Assembly: GCF_022682495.2 (NCBI RefSeq)
Contig: NC_071398.1
Location: forward strand, 13,956,934 to 14,020,933
DNA from: Desmodus rotundus
Lineage: Eukaryota; Chordata; Mammalia; Chiroptera; Phyllostomidae
DNA: 64,000 bases
Direction: 5' to 3'
This document shows, piece after piece, positions 1-12,334 of this stretch. The notes under the pieces were generated by a model. The model was not told the DNA's origin and made no database searches. It worked only from the letters and a program-made list of their open reading frames with translations. The stretch's first letter is position 1. Every line of letters starts with the position of its first letter. The position numbers were made by a program, and so were the translations under genes.

Positions 1-690
1 TTCCCTCTCCCCCGGGGGCCCACTTCCAGGACACATGGGGGTCCTCAGCTCCAGCCCTTGGTGCTTCGACTGGGAGGCCCTGCTCCGGGGATGAGGTCCA
101 GAGCCCGGCCCCATGAGCTGGTGGGAAATTCCATCTCGATTTCCTGGGGTGGGGGTGGGGGTGGGAACACCCTGGAGTGCAGGATGGAAGGCAGTAACAC
201 CTCCAGCCCTCGGGGCATTCTTATGAACTTGAGGTCACACAGCCTGTGTTCAAGATTCTTCCAAACCCAGGGAGGCAGGTCAGGGAGCCCCAGGGCCCAA
301 TAGCCTTAGCTTTTACAAGTGCCCCCCCTAACCCATCTCTCTTAGATCCAGCTACCTCTCCCTTCCCCAAGATCCTTTGAGGGGTTCACCAAAACCACTA
401 CCCCCTTCCCAGTCTGGGGAACTTCCTCCCAGGGGCTCCATCAGCCTGCTTCATAGCTGTCCTGCCAGAACATTCTTCCCTCTGTCCCCTTCAGCCCTTT
501 CCTGGATGTGGGGCCGGGGGGAGGACATGAGGAGACTGGTCAATTATTCTTCATGAACTCGCCCTTTGCACTTGGCATATTTATATTTCTCATTTTGTTA
601 AGGGCTTCTTTAATTAATAAAGTCCACTGGTTTCAAATGAGTGGCTTAAAATGCAAGGCCATGTACTACACTTAGCACAATAATAAACAG
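1..690. other. Single-copy non-coding flank
   Basis: No gene or clear repeat was recognised. The open frames are short and have no recognisable domains. A G-run lies at 146-165, and an AT-rich patch at about 540-625 contains TTAATTAATAAA-like sequence. Confidence 0.5.
146..165 (+). other. G-quadruplex motif
   Basis: Four runs of three to five G are separated by single T residues, so all loops are one base. This is the classic pattern for a stable parallel G-quadruplex. Whether it folds in cells is inference. Confidence 0.6.
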
Positions 691-697
691 TAACGAA

Positions 698-760
698 ACG
701 AGAACTCCCATTTGCTGACGGCCCACTACGCGCCAGATTGTGTGACAGAAGCTTCGCACA
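698..760 (-). repeat. MIR-like SINE fragment
   Basis: The stretch reads like the reverse complement of the MIR 3' part (a degenerate version of the text around 'cactacgcgccag'). A second MIR-like piece with 'ggagaaactgaggcctgagg' lies at about 1005-1040 and may belong to the same insertion. Both are very diverged. Confidence 0.4.
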
Positions 761-1074
761 TAGGAGTACTTTTCCTTCCCAGCTGCCCCTTGAAATCGCC
801 TGGCAGCTTTTATAAGGAAACGCTGCTGTCCAGGCCCCACTGCCCAGAAAGGCTGATGCAATCAGCCCGAGTGGGACTTGGGGGTGGGCACAGGCGTTGG
901 TCCTTGTTGTAGTCTCCCCGATGATTCTACAAGTTCCACCAGGATGGAGGACCCCTGAACTCAGTTCTGGCCAGGGCCCGGGAAGGTGAGTGGTGCTGGT
1001 GTCTCCACTGGGTAAATGGAGAAACTGAGGCCTGAGGATGAGGTAGAGGTGGGAGGGCACCCGGGCTGGGTAAC

Positions 1075-2144
1075 TGGCTTGGTGGCGGGGGTCCGGGATG
1101 AAGAGGTCCGTCCCGCTCTGGTTCTGTCTCAGCAGACTGGGATGAGGATGCAGCAAGAGCCTTGGGCCCCCCACGGCAAGTCACCTGGGGGGGCTGCAGC
1201 TCCAGCCAGCAACGGAGGAGGAAGACGCCTAGACAGGTGTCCCTGCCTGCTATGTGTCAACCTCCCCACGGCACTGACTGGAAATCCAACCCCCAACTCC
1301 CCGAGGACCACACTGGGCTCCTCTCTTTCTCCCAGCGCCAGGGAGGCAGGAGACCACGGCTGGCTGGGCGGGGCTGGCCGGGCTGAGGTGAGAAGTAAGG
1401 ACAAATTTCAGAAAGGACTGAATTTTGCAATTTAAAAATAATTGGGCATGGGGATGGGGTAGAGCTATGAATCAAATAACACATGGGGGCAGGGGAAGGG
1501 GGTAGTCCTCCTGGCCCTGAATTACCCTGCTTCTCTTCCCACAACCGGCAGCGCAGTAACCGCTGGGACAGAGAATTAACGGCTGTTATTCCATTAGCAC
1601 GTGCGATCCATGCCAATGAGAAAGGCTCAGACCAGGGAGGCGGTGGGAAAGCAGCAGACGCAGAGGACCCCTGCCTGACCTCAGGGCCTCTCAGAGTGGC
1701 CAAAACACACCCAGAACACCCCCCACCCGCTGCCTCCCAGCAGCCTCCACCTCTGGGGGCCCGACCTTCCTCTCCGGGATTGGGTCAGTGCCCAACCCCT
1801 CCGCCTGTCAGACCAGACCTCCACTGCCCCCACCTCCAGCCTCATTCCAGGGCCACCCTCGATACTTAACATTCCCCATCAGGCTCTCAGAAGACGTTCT
1901 GCATGTTAATAAATTCAGGACACGTTGGGATTCTGAGCAGCTGGTTATTTCAAAGCAACATTTCAACACAGTTCAGCAGGCAAGCACCACCCAGGTCTGA
2001 GACCAGCTGGGCCTCAGCCATCAGAACGGCTTTTCTGGGTCTACCCGGGCTGGGTTGTTCTCCAAAGCTACCGCCCCACCTGTTTGCAGAGTGAAGGCTT
2101 GGAGGCTGGGGACAGGATGCTGGGTCTCCCTGGCAGCATCTACA
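1075..2144. other. Single-copy non-coding stretch
   Basis: GC-rich unique sequence with short, mutually overlapping open frames on both strands and no recognisable protein domain. I see no clear repeat or RNA gene. Confidence 0.4.
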
Positions 2145-2312
2145 CCATGGTTATCAAAGTGTCTTCCACGAGCCACCCATGTCACCATAGTGCCTGTAAA
2201 ATGCAGGTTCCTGGGTCCAGCCCTGCTGAATCCCTGGGGGCCTGAGACTCTGTATATTAATTGTAACACATTTCCCAGGTGATTCTGAGTCATGTGGAAG
2301 TTTGGGGAGCCT
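2145..2312 (+). repeat. MER5A-type hAT DNA transposon remnant
   Basis: The sequence follows the MER5A consensus: a 'tggttctcaaa'-like start, 'ggttcctgggtccagccc', 'cctgagactctg' and 'cccaggtgattctga' in the right order. MER5A is a non-autonomous, Charlie-related element spread before the placental radiation. Confidence 0.7.
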
Positions 2313-2424
2313 TAATCTGAGAGCACGGTGAGAGGGCATGCAGTCACCAGTGAGAAGAGCCAGATGCTAACAGGGCGCTTGTTCAAAGGCCCTCGGGCCC
2401 AGCTCCTGCAGCATCCAGACCATC

Positions 2425-2500
2425 CACACACACGGTCCCGGTCCCATTTAAGTCTCACAACATGCAGTTGAGGAAACGGAGGGTCACAAAGGCCCAGGTC
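2425..2500 (-). repeat. MIR-like SINE fragment
   Basis: Contains 'ttgaggaaacggagggtcac', close to the MIR segment 'gatgaggaaactgaggctcag' in minus orientation. It is short and diverged. A weaker similar fragment lies at about 2868-2925. Confidence 0.4.
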
Positions 2501-4019
2501 TCAGCTCAAAGGTGCCATCTCTTCCCAGAGGCTGTGACCACTGCGTTACTTGGCCCCCAGTCACGCCCTGTCACAGGATTTGTCCACAGCACTTGACGCT
2601 GTTTGAAATTACCTTGGTTAGTGGTGTGTTTATGCCCACAGTGACCTTGACAATCATGTCTTAACAACCCCAGCGCCCAGCACTGCATCCGGCACCCAAT
2701 CAATATGCCCTGGAGGATGGAGGCAATTCGGGCAGGGTTCACAATCCGCTCTGGTGCCTCCATAGCTGTCCTGAGATGGTGGCCCGGAGAAAGGGAGGAG
2801 CAGAGTCTGCAGGCATCACCTCCAGCTTCAAGGCGCTGGGTTCAGATGCATATGGCAGGCAAGGCCACACTTCCTGTTATGCAGATGAGGAGCTGAGGAT
2901 GGACCCAGGGCCCCCCAGCAAGTCCTGTTCCCAGGGGTGGAATTCTTCTCCATGGGGGTTCTGGAGGCTGAATCTGGCCCTGGACACAGGTCAGCCAACA
3001 CCCAGCCTTCCAGGGTTCTGGAAGGATCTGCTGAGCTGGGTGGGGCTGGGGAGGAATGTGGGCAAACAACCCAGTCACGTCCAGCAGCCAAAGACAATTG
3101 CAGCTGAGCCTCATTCTCATTTTCGGGGAGACTAATGTTGACGCGGCACGTTGAGCAGCTGTGGCAGCTGGTCCACAGTGAGGCCGCAGACCTGCCCCAC
3201 CGGCGCCTGCTCGGGCCTAGAAATGGACTTCTAACAGGCCGAAAATGAACACGTCAAGCCCAATCACTCCACAGCGGAGACCAGACCTGTTGGGGGTGGG
3301 GGAATGGCCGAGGGACAGTGGCCTCAGGGCACAGCTGTTCCCAGTGAGGCACTCCTCCCTGCACCAAGTAATCAGCTCAGCCGTGGACCCTCCAGTCCAA
3401 TCCTGTACACTTGGGCCTGGGCAGAGGCCACGGCAGAGCCGCGGAGCTGAGGGGCCAGCTGTCAGGGGACACCGACAGGCTGGTGCGGGGGACAAGGGGG
3501 ATAAGGGGACTGCCCTGGGGGAAGGCGGGCTTGAACAGGCAAGCTGTGGCCCCAAAGCCAGGGAGGGTCTGGCCCCTCTGCTCTCTGCTTGACTCCAGGC
3601 CCTGGGAGCCTTGCTTCTCCCCTCAGAACAGCCTTGAGGGGAAGTCCCAGTTCCAGGGGAAACCCTCAAAGGGCTGAATGCCCTTTACAAACCCAACCCT
3701 CCTGAGGGGCTCCCCTCAGACAGCCCTACCTTGCAGGCTCAGCCCAGTCACTGCAGAATGTCAGGGACCCTCTCCATCCTGCCCCCACCCATGCCCCTGC
3801 CCTAAGGATCTTGAGGCCCCTGTAGACCCACCCGGCCCTCCACCGCCCCCTCCCACTGCCCTGACCACGGTGGCCTCAGCACAGAGCTGTCTCTCTGTTT
3901 AGCCGGGGAGCTTCCAGAAGGCAGGAAGGAGTGTCTCCCACATCCCTAGGCCTGAGCCCAGCCCAAGCTCTGCTGAATGAGGCAGAGAGAGGCACCTGCT
4001 GAGCGGCAGGCCTGGGGCT
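2501..4019. other. Single-copy non-coding stretch
   Basis: Unique GC-rich sequence. Open frames up to 150 codons exist (for example minus strand 3217-3669), but their proline/serine/arginine-rich translations look like composition artefacts and match no family I recognise. Confidence 0.4.
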
Positions 4020-4125
4020 GGTGCTTCACCTTTGCCTCCTAAGAGGCAGCATCACCACTTTGTCAGGAAAAATGAGTTCAGGAAGGCTGGGGGACTAGCT
4101 GAAGTCACAGCACACGTGGCACACC
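4020..4125 (-). repeat. MIR-like SINE fragment
   Basis: Diverged minus-strand MIR text, including 'gactagctgaagtcacag', where MIR has 'aacttgcccaaggtcacacag'. The boundaries are approximate. Confidence 0.4.
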
Positions 4126-6460
4126 GAGGACCCCCTGGGGCCCCCCAGGCGCATGCAGCACACCCAGGATAGCAGCCAGGTGTCCCGTCTCCCAGCCGTA
4201 CCCCACCAGGGCCTTTCAGGCATTTTGTATTTAAGATTTCAGCAGAGAATGGTTCCCCTTTTACACTGACCGGCAGAAACCAGCCCCACGGATACAGCCT
4301 CGTGTTCCTGGCCTGTTCAGATTCTGTGGTCACTATCCGCCTTGTTACCCCACCCACCTTGTCACCCCTCTCGCTGAAACCTCAGTCTACATCCACAGAC
4401 CTCAGTGGGACGCCCACTCACCACCAAAGGCAGTGACTGGCCGGATGGGCACGACCAGGTGGCCCCTGAGCGGTCATTCTGAGACCTGACTCAGAGACAG
4501 TTGGTTCCTTGGCCGGCACTCAGCTCCTCCCTGAGGGACAGAGGAGGCCCTGCAGCCAGACTGGGGTCAGGCACGCATCAGACAATGGAGCAGCGGGGCC
4601 CTCTGGATGGGCTGGGCACATCCGGCACGGAGGGGCAAGGCCGTGCCTGCAGGGCTATCGGTTTCTGCAGAGAACAACACCGGTCTGGTCTGCAGGGTCA
4701 TTAGTACCTGAGGCCCCTCACTCTACCCAATGGAGCATCCCGGAGCCCCTCACCTTGCTCCTGTGCCTTCCCCCTCCACCGTGTGTCCTGGAAAATGCAC
4801 CCAGAATGCACTCCTCCGTCACCCCTGGCGCTCGAATCCACCTGGCCAGGGTCACTGGGCCATCCCATTGGGTTGTCACCTGCCTAGCTTTTCCCTTTGA
4901 GTCCTTTTGAGGAGTGGGCACAGGCAAGCAGCTGGGGGCAGTGCTGGCTCCCTACCCCAGGGGGACTGACACTTCTAAGTGAGGCAAAACTCAGCACATG
5001 GTGCAGGTGGAGGAAAGCCTGCCTGAACCGCCCGCACCTCACTGTGGGGTTTGGGGACGGGAGTTTCTCCTCTGCTGAGGAAGTAGGGCTGAAGCCAGGG
5101 TGGGGGCAGCAGAGCCTCGAGCCCAGAATGAAGATCTGAATGCTGGGAAGGACAGTGGCGTGGCCTCACTGACCATCTGCAGGGCCCACCTATGTGGAGA
5201 AATCACCAAGCAGAGGGCCAGGTCAACTCTCTTGCATACATACCTTCTCTCCCAGGGAGGGCAGGGCTCCCAGAGAGGTGCCCAGCACATTGCTTTGCTA
5301 AGTGAAACTAAAAGGCAATGATCAGAGTAACCAGGTAAGGCTGGAGCTAAGGGCCATCTCATCCAGAACAGGCCCAGGTGATGGGCAGGTGTAGCCCGGG
5401 CCTCTGGTAGAAGCTAGGTGTCAGGACAGGGACTGGGGTGCCCCACCTGTTAGAGTGCAGAGTGGAGGGGCCTGGGCCAGTGCAGAGATGCCGCCTGCGC
5501 TTCCAGCTCTCAGAGGAGACAGCATGCTTGAGAGCAGGCAGGCGGGACAGACACAGCACACTGAGGGGACTGAGGACGTTGGCACATCGGCCTCTGAAAC
5601 GTGGATCCGGCAGCCAACTGACATGGGCAGTGGCAGCATGTGGCAGAGGGAGCTGGGTTCCATCCCCCGCGCAGCTGCCCCGGGGTCTCACACCCAGAGT
5701 GGTCCCGCTGGGCTCCTTGCCTCCCGCAGACCCAGAGTCTCAGGCCCTGCACCCAAAGAGGCGTGCAAATACTCACAAACACGTGTGCACACTCATACTC
5801 GGCCCCCCTGTCTGCACACACACACAGGTCCACACGTAGGTACACGCACACCTTCCAAAGACGCAGGCACCGGCACACAACTCACGACCACACAGCGGAC
5901 TCAGAGTCGCAGATGGACGCGCAGGCGCGCGGAGCACTCTCCCTCACGATTGCAACTGCACACGCGGCTTGTATTTAAAGCACTTCTCTGGCTCCTCAGT
6001 GGGAAATAAATTTCTTTTCACACTTTCCAGATTTGTTATCTTTAACCTGGTGCCAACTTCCATTTAACAAACGACACCCAAGAAGGACCACGAAATTAGA
6101 AAGGGAAATGAGTCCCAGCGCGGCAGATGCTGGCTCGAAGCTGCCCCCACGGTGTGGTGCCGCTGTCACAGCCCGTCTCACTGGCTGGGACAGAGGGGCA
6201 CAGGGGGACAGCTGAGTGGGACTGTGGGGCTGGTGCCAAGGCCTGGCATCAGTGGCGATGACAGGCGCCGGGTTCACGCCTCTGGGAGGCAGGCAGGCCG
6301 TGGGGCAGTACCGCGGAAGGCTGTGAGCAGAAGGAAGAGGGAGAGGCAGGAGCGCCCCGAACTGCACAGGCCTGTGATCAAAGCCGCGGCGGGGATGCTG
6401 CCTCTGAACTGTGGGAGATGGCGAGGCAGGGATACTGAGGCAGCCGGGGCCGAATCAGAA
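4126..6460. other. Single-copy non-coding stretch with a CA-rich patch
   Basis: No gene was recognised. A degenerate CA-rich region at about 5790-5960 (acacacacagg, acacgcacacc and similar) resembles an old decayed (CA)n microsatellite. The rest is unique GC-rich sequence. Confidence 0.4.
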
Positions 6461-6468
6461 AGGAACTT

Positions 6469-6485
6469 CTGCCCCCTAGTGGCAG
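6469..6485 (-). promoter_or_regulatory. CTCF-type motif
   Basis: The minus strand reads CTGCCACTAGGGGGCAG. This fits the CTCF core CCASYAGRKGGCRS at every position. Occupancy cannot be judged from sequence. Confidence 0.6.
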
Positions 6486-6562
6486 TGCAGGCAGGGTGCA
6501 ACGGGGCGACTAGCCAAAACTTGCGCTGAAATGAGAGAAGTCGGGGAAGCTCCGATAAAGCG

Positions 6563-6875
6563 TTTGTTAGCTGGGGCTGCCACGCCGAAGTGCCACAAAC
6601 CTGGCGGCTTAAACAACAAAAGTGCACCGCCCGGTGGCTTCCTTCTGAGGGCTGTCTGCTCTCATTTCACACGCTCTGTGTCCACATTTCCCCTTTTCAT
6701 AAGGACACCAGTCCTATTGGATCGGGACCTGCCTTAATATGACCTCATTTTAACTTGATTACCCCCATAAGAACCCAATCTCCAAATCAGGTCACATGCT
6801 CAGGTGGTGAAGGTTAAGACTTCAATCTCTCTTTTGGGGGGAGGGGGAGACACAATTCAACCTGTGTCACCCCAA
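6563..6875 (+). repeat. Ancient interspersed repeat, family not named
   Basis: Carries hallmarks common in old mammalian repeats: 'ccacaaacctggcggcttaaacaacaa', then 'cataaggacaccagtcc', 'tgacctcattttaacttgatt', 'ctccaaatcaggtcacatgc' and 'gacacaattcaacc'. I recognise the text as a widespread family but cannot assign a Repbase name with confidence. It resembles the repeat at 13365-13850 in its first part. Confidence 0.55.
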
Positions 6876-7019
6876 GACAGAATGTTACTAACAGAACGGT
6901 CAGAGGCTGGGGTTAAGCTCGGCCCTATGGTTCCCAGCTGAGCAGGGCATCCATCAGAAATGTGGCCCCCAGTTACAGAGGGCGGCTAACATGTTCCCAG
7001 AAAGCCAAGGCTCTGCCCT

Positions 7020-7660
7020 ATGCTTTAAAGTTTCCAGTTTACCCCCACATATTTATTATTCTCACAAAATAGTCTTGCTAGAAGGACGAATGGCTTTATC
7101 TGCGTTCCCCGCTGAGAATGGGCACAGCCTTTCATGTGGATTGGGCTCATTAGAACCGTATCTGTGAGGTCCACACGGGCTCATTTTCGGAGCCGGTGAA
7201 TAAAGTCAACCTCATATAAAAATCGTCTATTACAACTTTAAGTGAGCAAACCATTTTCTACCAACATTCGAACAAATTTAGTTTCCTATAACAAATATTC
7301 ATCATCTCAAATGCAAGAGCCTACAGTCCTTGGAACGATTAAATTACACCTTTCAATATTTCGGGAATGTTCCTCGTCCCCTTAGGAAATGCACTGGGAC
7401 AGAAAATCAACTTTATGACGACAAGATACAGAATAAATAAGGCCTTGCCTTGAATTTCATGGTAACTGGTATGTAAATATTTGCTGCACTCCAGTCCTCT
7501 CTCTAAATAAAGGTTAATCCAGAGTCGTGCATTCTCAAGGCAGCTGCCCCTGAAGCTTGATGCCTCTGGCCTCAACTCAATTTTAATCAAGTCTGATTTG
7601 AAAGTGTTTAGAGTTTATAATTTTTAATTCTACATAGCTACCGGGAAGCACTCCCAGGGC
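7020..7660. other. AT-rich single-copy segment, possible conserved element
   Basis: About 640 bp of markedly AT-rich, complex, non-repetitive sequence inside a GC-rich flank, with no open frame of note. Such islands are often conserved non-coding elements, but conservation cannot be tested here. Confidence 0.3.
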
Positions 7661-7734
7661 CTCTGTTAGAATTCATGACCTTGAGACGGCCTTGAGGCAA
7701 CTCAAGGAAGGCAAGGCCTGGGTCGTGAGCAAAG

Positions 7735-7925
7735 ACCCGGGCTGGTCTGGCACGGGAATGCCAGCTCTGCCCAGCTCTGCCCGGCAGTGGCCCCAAGGTC
7801 TTGGGCAAAGTGTGTTAATGTCTTTGAGCCTCAGTTTCCTCATCTGTTAAATGAGGACGACAATGCTACCAATTCCACTAGACTGTTGTGAGAATTAAAT
7901 GAGATAATATATGGATTCTGGACAC
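7735..7925 (+). repeat. MIR SINE
   Basis: Good MIR match: 'gtctttgagcctcagtttcc', 'tcatctgttaaatgagg', then 'gttgtgagaattaaatgaga'. The order and spacing fit the MIR consensus in plus orientation. Confidence 0.8.
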
Positions 7926-8304
7926 AATGGTACATGCCTCCTGCTTTGAAAAGTGGAAGTCTCATTCCCACCCCCACCCCTCCTCCCCCGGCTGCTGGGC
8001 GCACTGCCAGAAGACAGCCTTTCCCCTCTGGGGAATTGCCCCAGCTGCAGCAATTGGCCTGCATGGAGGTCACACGTCCTTGCAAGGGCAGCCTGTGTTA
8101 ATGATGCATCAGTGAAGGAGTATAAAGACAGTGCCCTTGTCCTCAGGCCACTCTGGAGGACGATTCAAGCTCCAGAGCTTTCTGTGGGGCGATTGACCCT
8201 CTATCCGCCCCTGCTTCCTTCCTGTCTCTTTTCCAGTAGTTGATCCCAAGACAACCCCCCCCCCACTTTACTCCAGCATCTGACTCAGCGTCTGCTTCCC
8301 CAGC

Positions 8305-8395
8305 AAGGATACCACGTGACACTATATAAAGTTCTCTGCAAAGTGCCCAGCACACAGTAAGCGTTATTTAAGTCCTTATTAAATAAACAGTTAGA
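8305..8395 (+). repeat. MIR SINE 3' fragment
   Basis: Contains 'aaagtgcccagcacacagta' followed by 'agcgttatttaag', matching the MIR end 'cagtgcctggcacatagtaa' plus 'gcgctcaataaat'. Confidence 0.7.
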
Positions 8396-9039
8396 AGAGG
8401 CAGAAGAGGCAGCAGACAGTGGATGTCCTCCATGCCTTGGGGGCCCAGGGGTGTCTGGACCCAAATTTGCCTTAGAGCAGAGACTGGGGAAGATCATTGA
8501 GTGGGTGGAAGAAACATAGCCAGACTGCCTGCCTTCAGGCTGAGATGGGGGGGGAGGTGCTCTAACCCAACTCCCTGGGAAGGAGAGGAGGAAGTGGGGC
8601 ACCTCTATACCTCACTGCCCTAAAGCTCCTGGGCAAAGACTGGCAGAAATGGGGGAGATAGGGACCTCTCTTCCTGAATTTTTCAAATTCTATTTTAATG
8701 TGAGATCTCTGGGTGCTTTTTTACCACTGTAGCTCAAAACTGTCCCCGGGCAAGAACATGTGGGACACACAGAGGAGAAAAACATAGACCAGAGTGGAAC
8801 AGACACCTAGGACAGTTCTTAGCCAAAGGTACCCAGGGCAGAATGCAAGCTTTCCATTTAAAACTTCTAGATGTCCAGTTTTACAGGGAGTGATTCTCTC
8901 CACTGGAGTGTGGGGACTACCCCCAGCAAAAGGATAAGAAGAAAAGGACTGGCCCGGTAGACCCAGACGGTTACCACTGGTAAACTTGGACAAGTGTCCA
9001 TCATCTCCCATCAAAATGCAGACATCAAGGGCATGAGAC
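8396..9039. other. Single-copy non-coding stretch
   Basis: No gene, RNA or repeat was recognised. Confidence 0.4.
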
Positions 9040-9440
9040 TAGTACTTTGACCAGAAAGGGCTTTAAATACAGTAGAAACCCAGAGAGAGTAGAGATTAAT
9101 TCTGTCTGGAGCAGTGAAGGTAGGCTCCCCGGAGGAGGTGATGTTCCAAGTGGGTTTTGACGGCTAATGAGAAGTTCTCCAATCACGCAAAGTACAGAAG
9201 GATTTCTAGGTAGAGGAAATAGCACATCCACTGACACCTAGACACAAACAAGCAGGGAATGTTCAAGAAAAGTTTAGGTGATTTGGTTTGGCTGGAGCTT
9301 GGAATGCTTAAGAACCGGCTTGAGGGGAAGTTGGGAAATCACACAGGAACCTGATCCTGGCTGGTCCAGAATCTCTGATCAAAGAACTTGAGCCTCATTC
9401 TGAAGCTGATGGGGCACCCAGGATCTCCTGAGCCAAGCCA
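9040..9440. repeat. Ancient interspersed repeat, family not named
   Basis: Text such as 'ggctccccggaggaggtgat', 'gcagggaatgttcaagaaaa' and 'tttggtttggctggagctt' matches a repeat class common in mammalian introns, but I cannot name the family. The boundaries are approximate. Confidence 0.4.
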
Positions 9441-10735
9441 GACATAGTTTTTGGAAACATAACTCAGGTGGTTGGCATGGGGGATGAGATAAAGGGGTCA
9501 CCTCGCCACAGGGCACCCCCTTCCGGTTTGGGCTGGCCAGCTGGGAGGCAGCTCCCTGGGCTTTGCGCATCTCAGGGAAAATCGGAAGACGAACACAGGC
9601 GTGATGGAGGCAGCAGGCCCACCATCGGTAGAATCCAAGGAGCTGGAGCAGTTTCCTTCTGAGCAGCTGTGGTTACAGGCGTTTGGATTTGATTCATTTA
9701 ATGGAATGTACTTCTCGCTGCCTCTCCTTGTTTTGTATCAACATCTGAGACGGCCGCAACAGTATCCAAATAATCCAGGGACTTGCTCAGCGAATGGCAG
9801 ACACTCAGCCACAAGCCACAGCTGGACAGCCCATTTCTCTATGGAATTTTCAGCCATAAAAAGACCCAGATGTTGCAGGATGGTTTTGTTTGTCAGGAAG
9901 ATGGGTGTCTTGGAGCAAGCTCCCTGGACACAAACTCTGGGATGGATATTTGCTCACAGGAGGTTTTACATGAGGGAGGGTTCCTGGGATATATATACAC
10001 CTGTAAGGAGGAGAGGAAGGGAAGGTTGGGCTGGGCATAGGGAGAAGCCGGCCAGAAGCTGGCCTGCAGGAGCCAGCGAGCCCTCCGCCAATCCTATGAG
10101 AACTTGGGAACTAGGAGAGCCTCAAACAGAGACAAGAAGGCACATGATGTCACATGCATCAGCCACTCATTGGCCGCAGACTTTTAGCCATGAGGAGCTT
10201 AATGCTATACAAGGACGTTCCCACCAGCTGAGGGCAATTCCCAGTGAGCGATACAGCTATGAACTGATATGCTCAGCGGCTGAGGGTGGGTGTGTGAGCC
10301 CTGAAGGGCGGAATGGGGTCAAGCACCCCAATATCCACCACAATGGGGACTGAAATCAGCCTCCTGGTCCAGGCACTGCCCTCTTGGCCCCCCCCCACAA
10401 CACAGACCATGCAGCCAGAGCTGGATTCAGGGACAGGCAAAGGAACAACTCAGCAGAGGAACAATGGAAACCCACTCAGAGTGCCACTCAGGACCAAGTG
10501 GGACCTTGGGAAGAGGGGGATAGAGGGGACAATGTGGCAGAGGGACAGGAGAGGCTAGAAGCACTTGGGAGGGGAGGGCAGAGGTCCTACACCCCAGAGC
10601 AGAGCCAGGGAGATGCTGGAGGAACGGGGCAGGTCACCCCAACAGTCAGAGAGTGTCCCTTGAAAGTGGGGGGAAGATAAATGATGTTCATGCTCTGGGA
10701 TTTCTGTGCGCTGGGCTCTGCCCCCCACCAAAAAA
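9441..10735. other. Non-coding stretch with a 250-codon open frame
   Basis: An open frame on the plus strand at 9601-10353 is the longest in the single-copy flank. Its translation has no domain, signal peptide or family resemblance that I can see. I treat it as a chance open frame, possibly inside an old LTR-like repeat; 'ggatatttgctcacaggagg' at about 9944 looks repeat-like. Confidence 0.35.
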
Positions 10736-10737
10736 AA

Positions 10738-10935
10738 GGCAGAACATTTACTGAGCACTTCTGAAGGGGGGCCCTGCTGTGGCGCATGGTTTGGTTTACT
10801 GTGTAGCCCCCAGCACTCTACTCGGCGTCTTCACAGACACCCTGTAAGTCTTACCGGGTCATTAACCCCCTGAGGCAGCAGAATTGATGGCCACGCCTTG
10901 ACTGAGGGTCACAGGTCCGAGTGTCTGTGAAGCCA
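10738..10935 (-). repeat. MIR SINE
   Basis: Minus-strand MIR: 'catttactgagcacttctg' at one end and 'gagggtcacaggtccgagtg' at the other, with 'cccctgaggcagcagaattg' between. Confidence 0.5.
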
Positions 10936-11229
10936 AACATCACACCTTGGCCTAAGGTATGTTTCAGCTCCTGACCACTAAGGGGGAAGGGCCCCTGGCC
11001 GCTTTCCCATGAGACCAGACACAGGGACACCAGAGCGAACCTCAGAGCTGTCCTCAAGACCTGAAGAAATGATTTATTACCCTTACTTCGCCTCTGACCA
11101 ATCAGCTCCCCACATGACCTCGAACCGCTCACCCACGGTGTCTTCCCTGAACACTCAGGCCTCCTTTATCTGACCGGTTAGTGCTTCTGAAATATTGAAC
11201 AACTGCCCACAGTGCAAGCTGGCGTGATA

Positions 11230-11420
11230 AGGCAGGAGGAACACAGGACTTAGAATTAGACAGATCTGGGTTCGAGTCCTGACTGCCACCCAAAAGCTTT
11301 AGATCTGAACAATTGGCCTCATCTGACAGGGACTCAACAGTCTCAACCACAAACTGGGGGTAACGTCACCTGACCTCATCGCGTAGCCACAAGGAGATGA
11401 TGCGGTTTTGTGGACAAAGC
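11230..11420 (+). repeat. MIR SINE with tRNA-like head
   Basis: Contains 'ttagaattagacagatctgg' followed by the B-box-like 'gggttcgagtcctgactgcc', then a diverged body. This is the tRNA-derived head of MIR rather than a tRNA gene, since no cloverleaf follows. Confidence 0.7.
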
Positions 11421-11459
11421 TCTTTACACTGGGTCAACAGAGATGGCATACTGCCATCA

Positions 11460-11600
11460 CCGCTGTGATGGCGTGTCACAGAGGAGGAAGCTAAGGCCCA
11501 GAGAGCCCAAGCAACTTGCCCAAGGTGGCAGGAAGGCTGCTGAGCAGGGCTTCAGGCTCCGGTCTCACAACTCCAAGTTCAAGGCTGTCGTTTCCCCCCC
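11460..11600 (-). repeat. MIR SINE fragment
   Basis: Reads 'gaggaagctaaggcccagag' then 'caacttgcccaaggtggcag', matching MIR in minus orientation. It lies about 40 bp from an opposite-strand MIR. Confidence 0.7.
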
Positions 11601-12055
11601 CATCTCCCACTGAACTTGGTTTCAGAACAAAGAAGACTGAGTAGCCCAGAGCCCGAGCTCTACAGAGACCAAGAAAGATTTTTGTCTTGGATTTGGATTT
11701 GCTTAGAGAGTAGCCATACCTCGCCCCCTTCCCCCTATCTCAGACAAAGAAGACAAAGCTCATCAGAGACTGTTCTTCTGGCCGTTCCCCCAAGGCTGGC
11801 TGGGCTTTAGCCACAAGCGAAACTGGGGCAGGGGATTCAGGAAGCCACCATGCACCGGGCATTTAGGAGGTGCTGCCCTCCAGTGTCCCTGTGAGGAAAG
11901 TCAATAGCTCCCAGTCTTGGAGTTCATGGGCCAAGAAAAAAAATTGTTGGGGGGTCGGGGGAAGGGAGGAGAGACACATAGAGAGAGTTGTCGATAGTCT
12001 TTACTGTTGGCACAAAATTGCATTGTGCCCATTTCACTGCTTGACATCCTCTGGT

Positions 12056-12070
12056 GCTGCCCTCTAGTGG
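12056..12070 (-). promoter_or_regulatory. CTCF-type motif
   Basis: The minus strand reads CCACTAGAGGGCAGC, a full match to the CTCF core CCASYAGRKGGCRS. Confidence 0.55.
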
Positions 12071-12334
12071 TGGATCAGATAGTCACTGTTAATCCCAGGT
12101 GGCTATTTGAGTCTAAATGTAAAGTTATAGCAATAAAATAAAACTAAAAGCGCAGTTCCTTAAGCACACTAGCCACATTCCAGGGGCTCAGGAGGCACGT
12201 ATGGCGCGAGGTGACCACAGTGGCCAGCTCTGATACAGAATCCCACTGGCGGCCATGCTCCAGCAGCCTCCTATTGGCGTTGGGGAGGGGACAGCCCTCC
12301 TTCCTCTCCAGCATCGTCTTGGGCCATTCTGCCT

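Noticed and set aside
9601..10353. 250-codon open frame in the flank
   Set aside because: No domain or family resemblance, composition is that of translated non-coding DNA, and a shadow frame overlaps it at 9783-10040.
11262..11285. tRNA B-box-like 'gggttcgagtcctgactgcc'
   Set aside because: It belongs to the tRNA-derived head of a MIR SINE. No acceptor stem or cloverleaf surrounds it.
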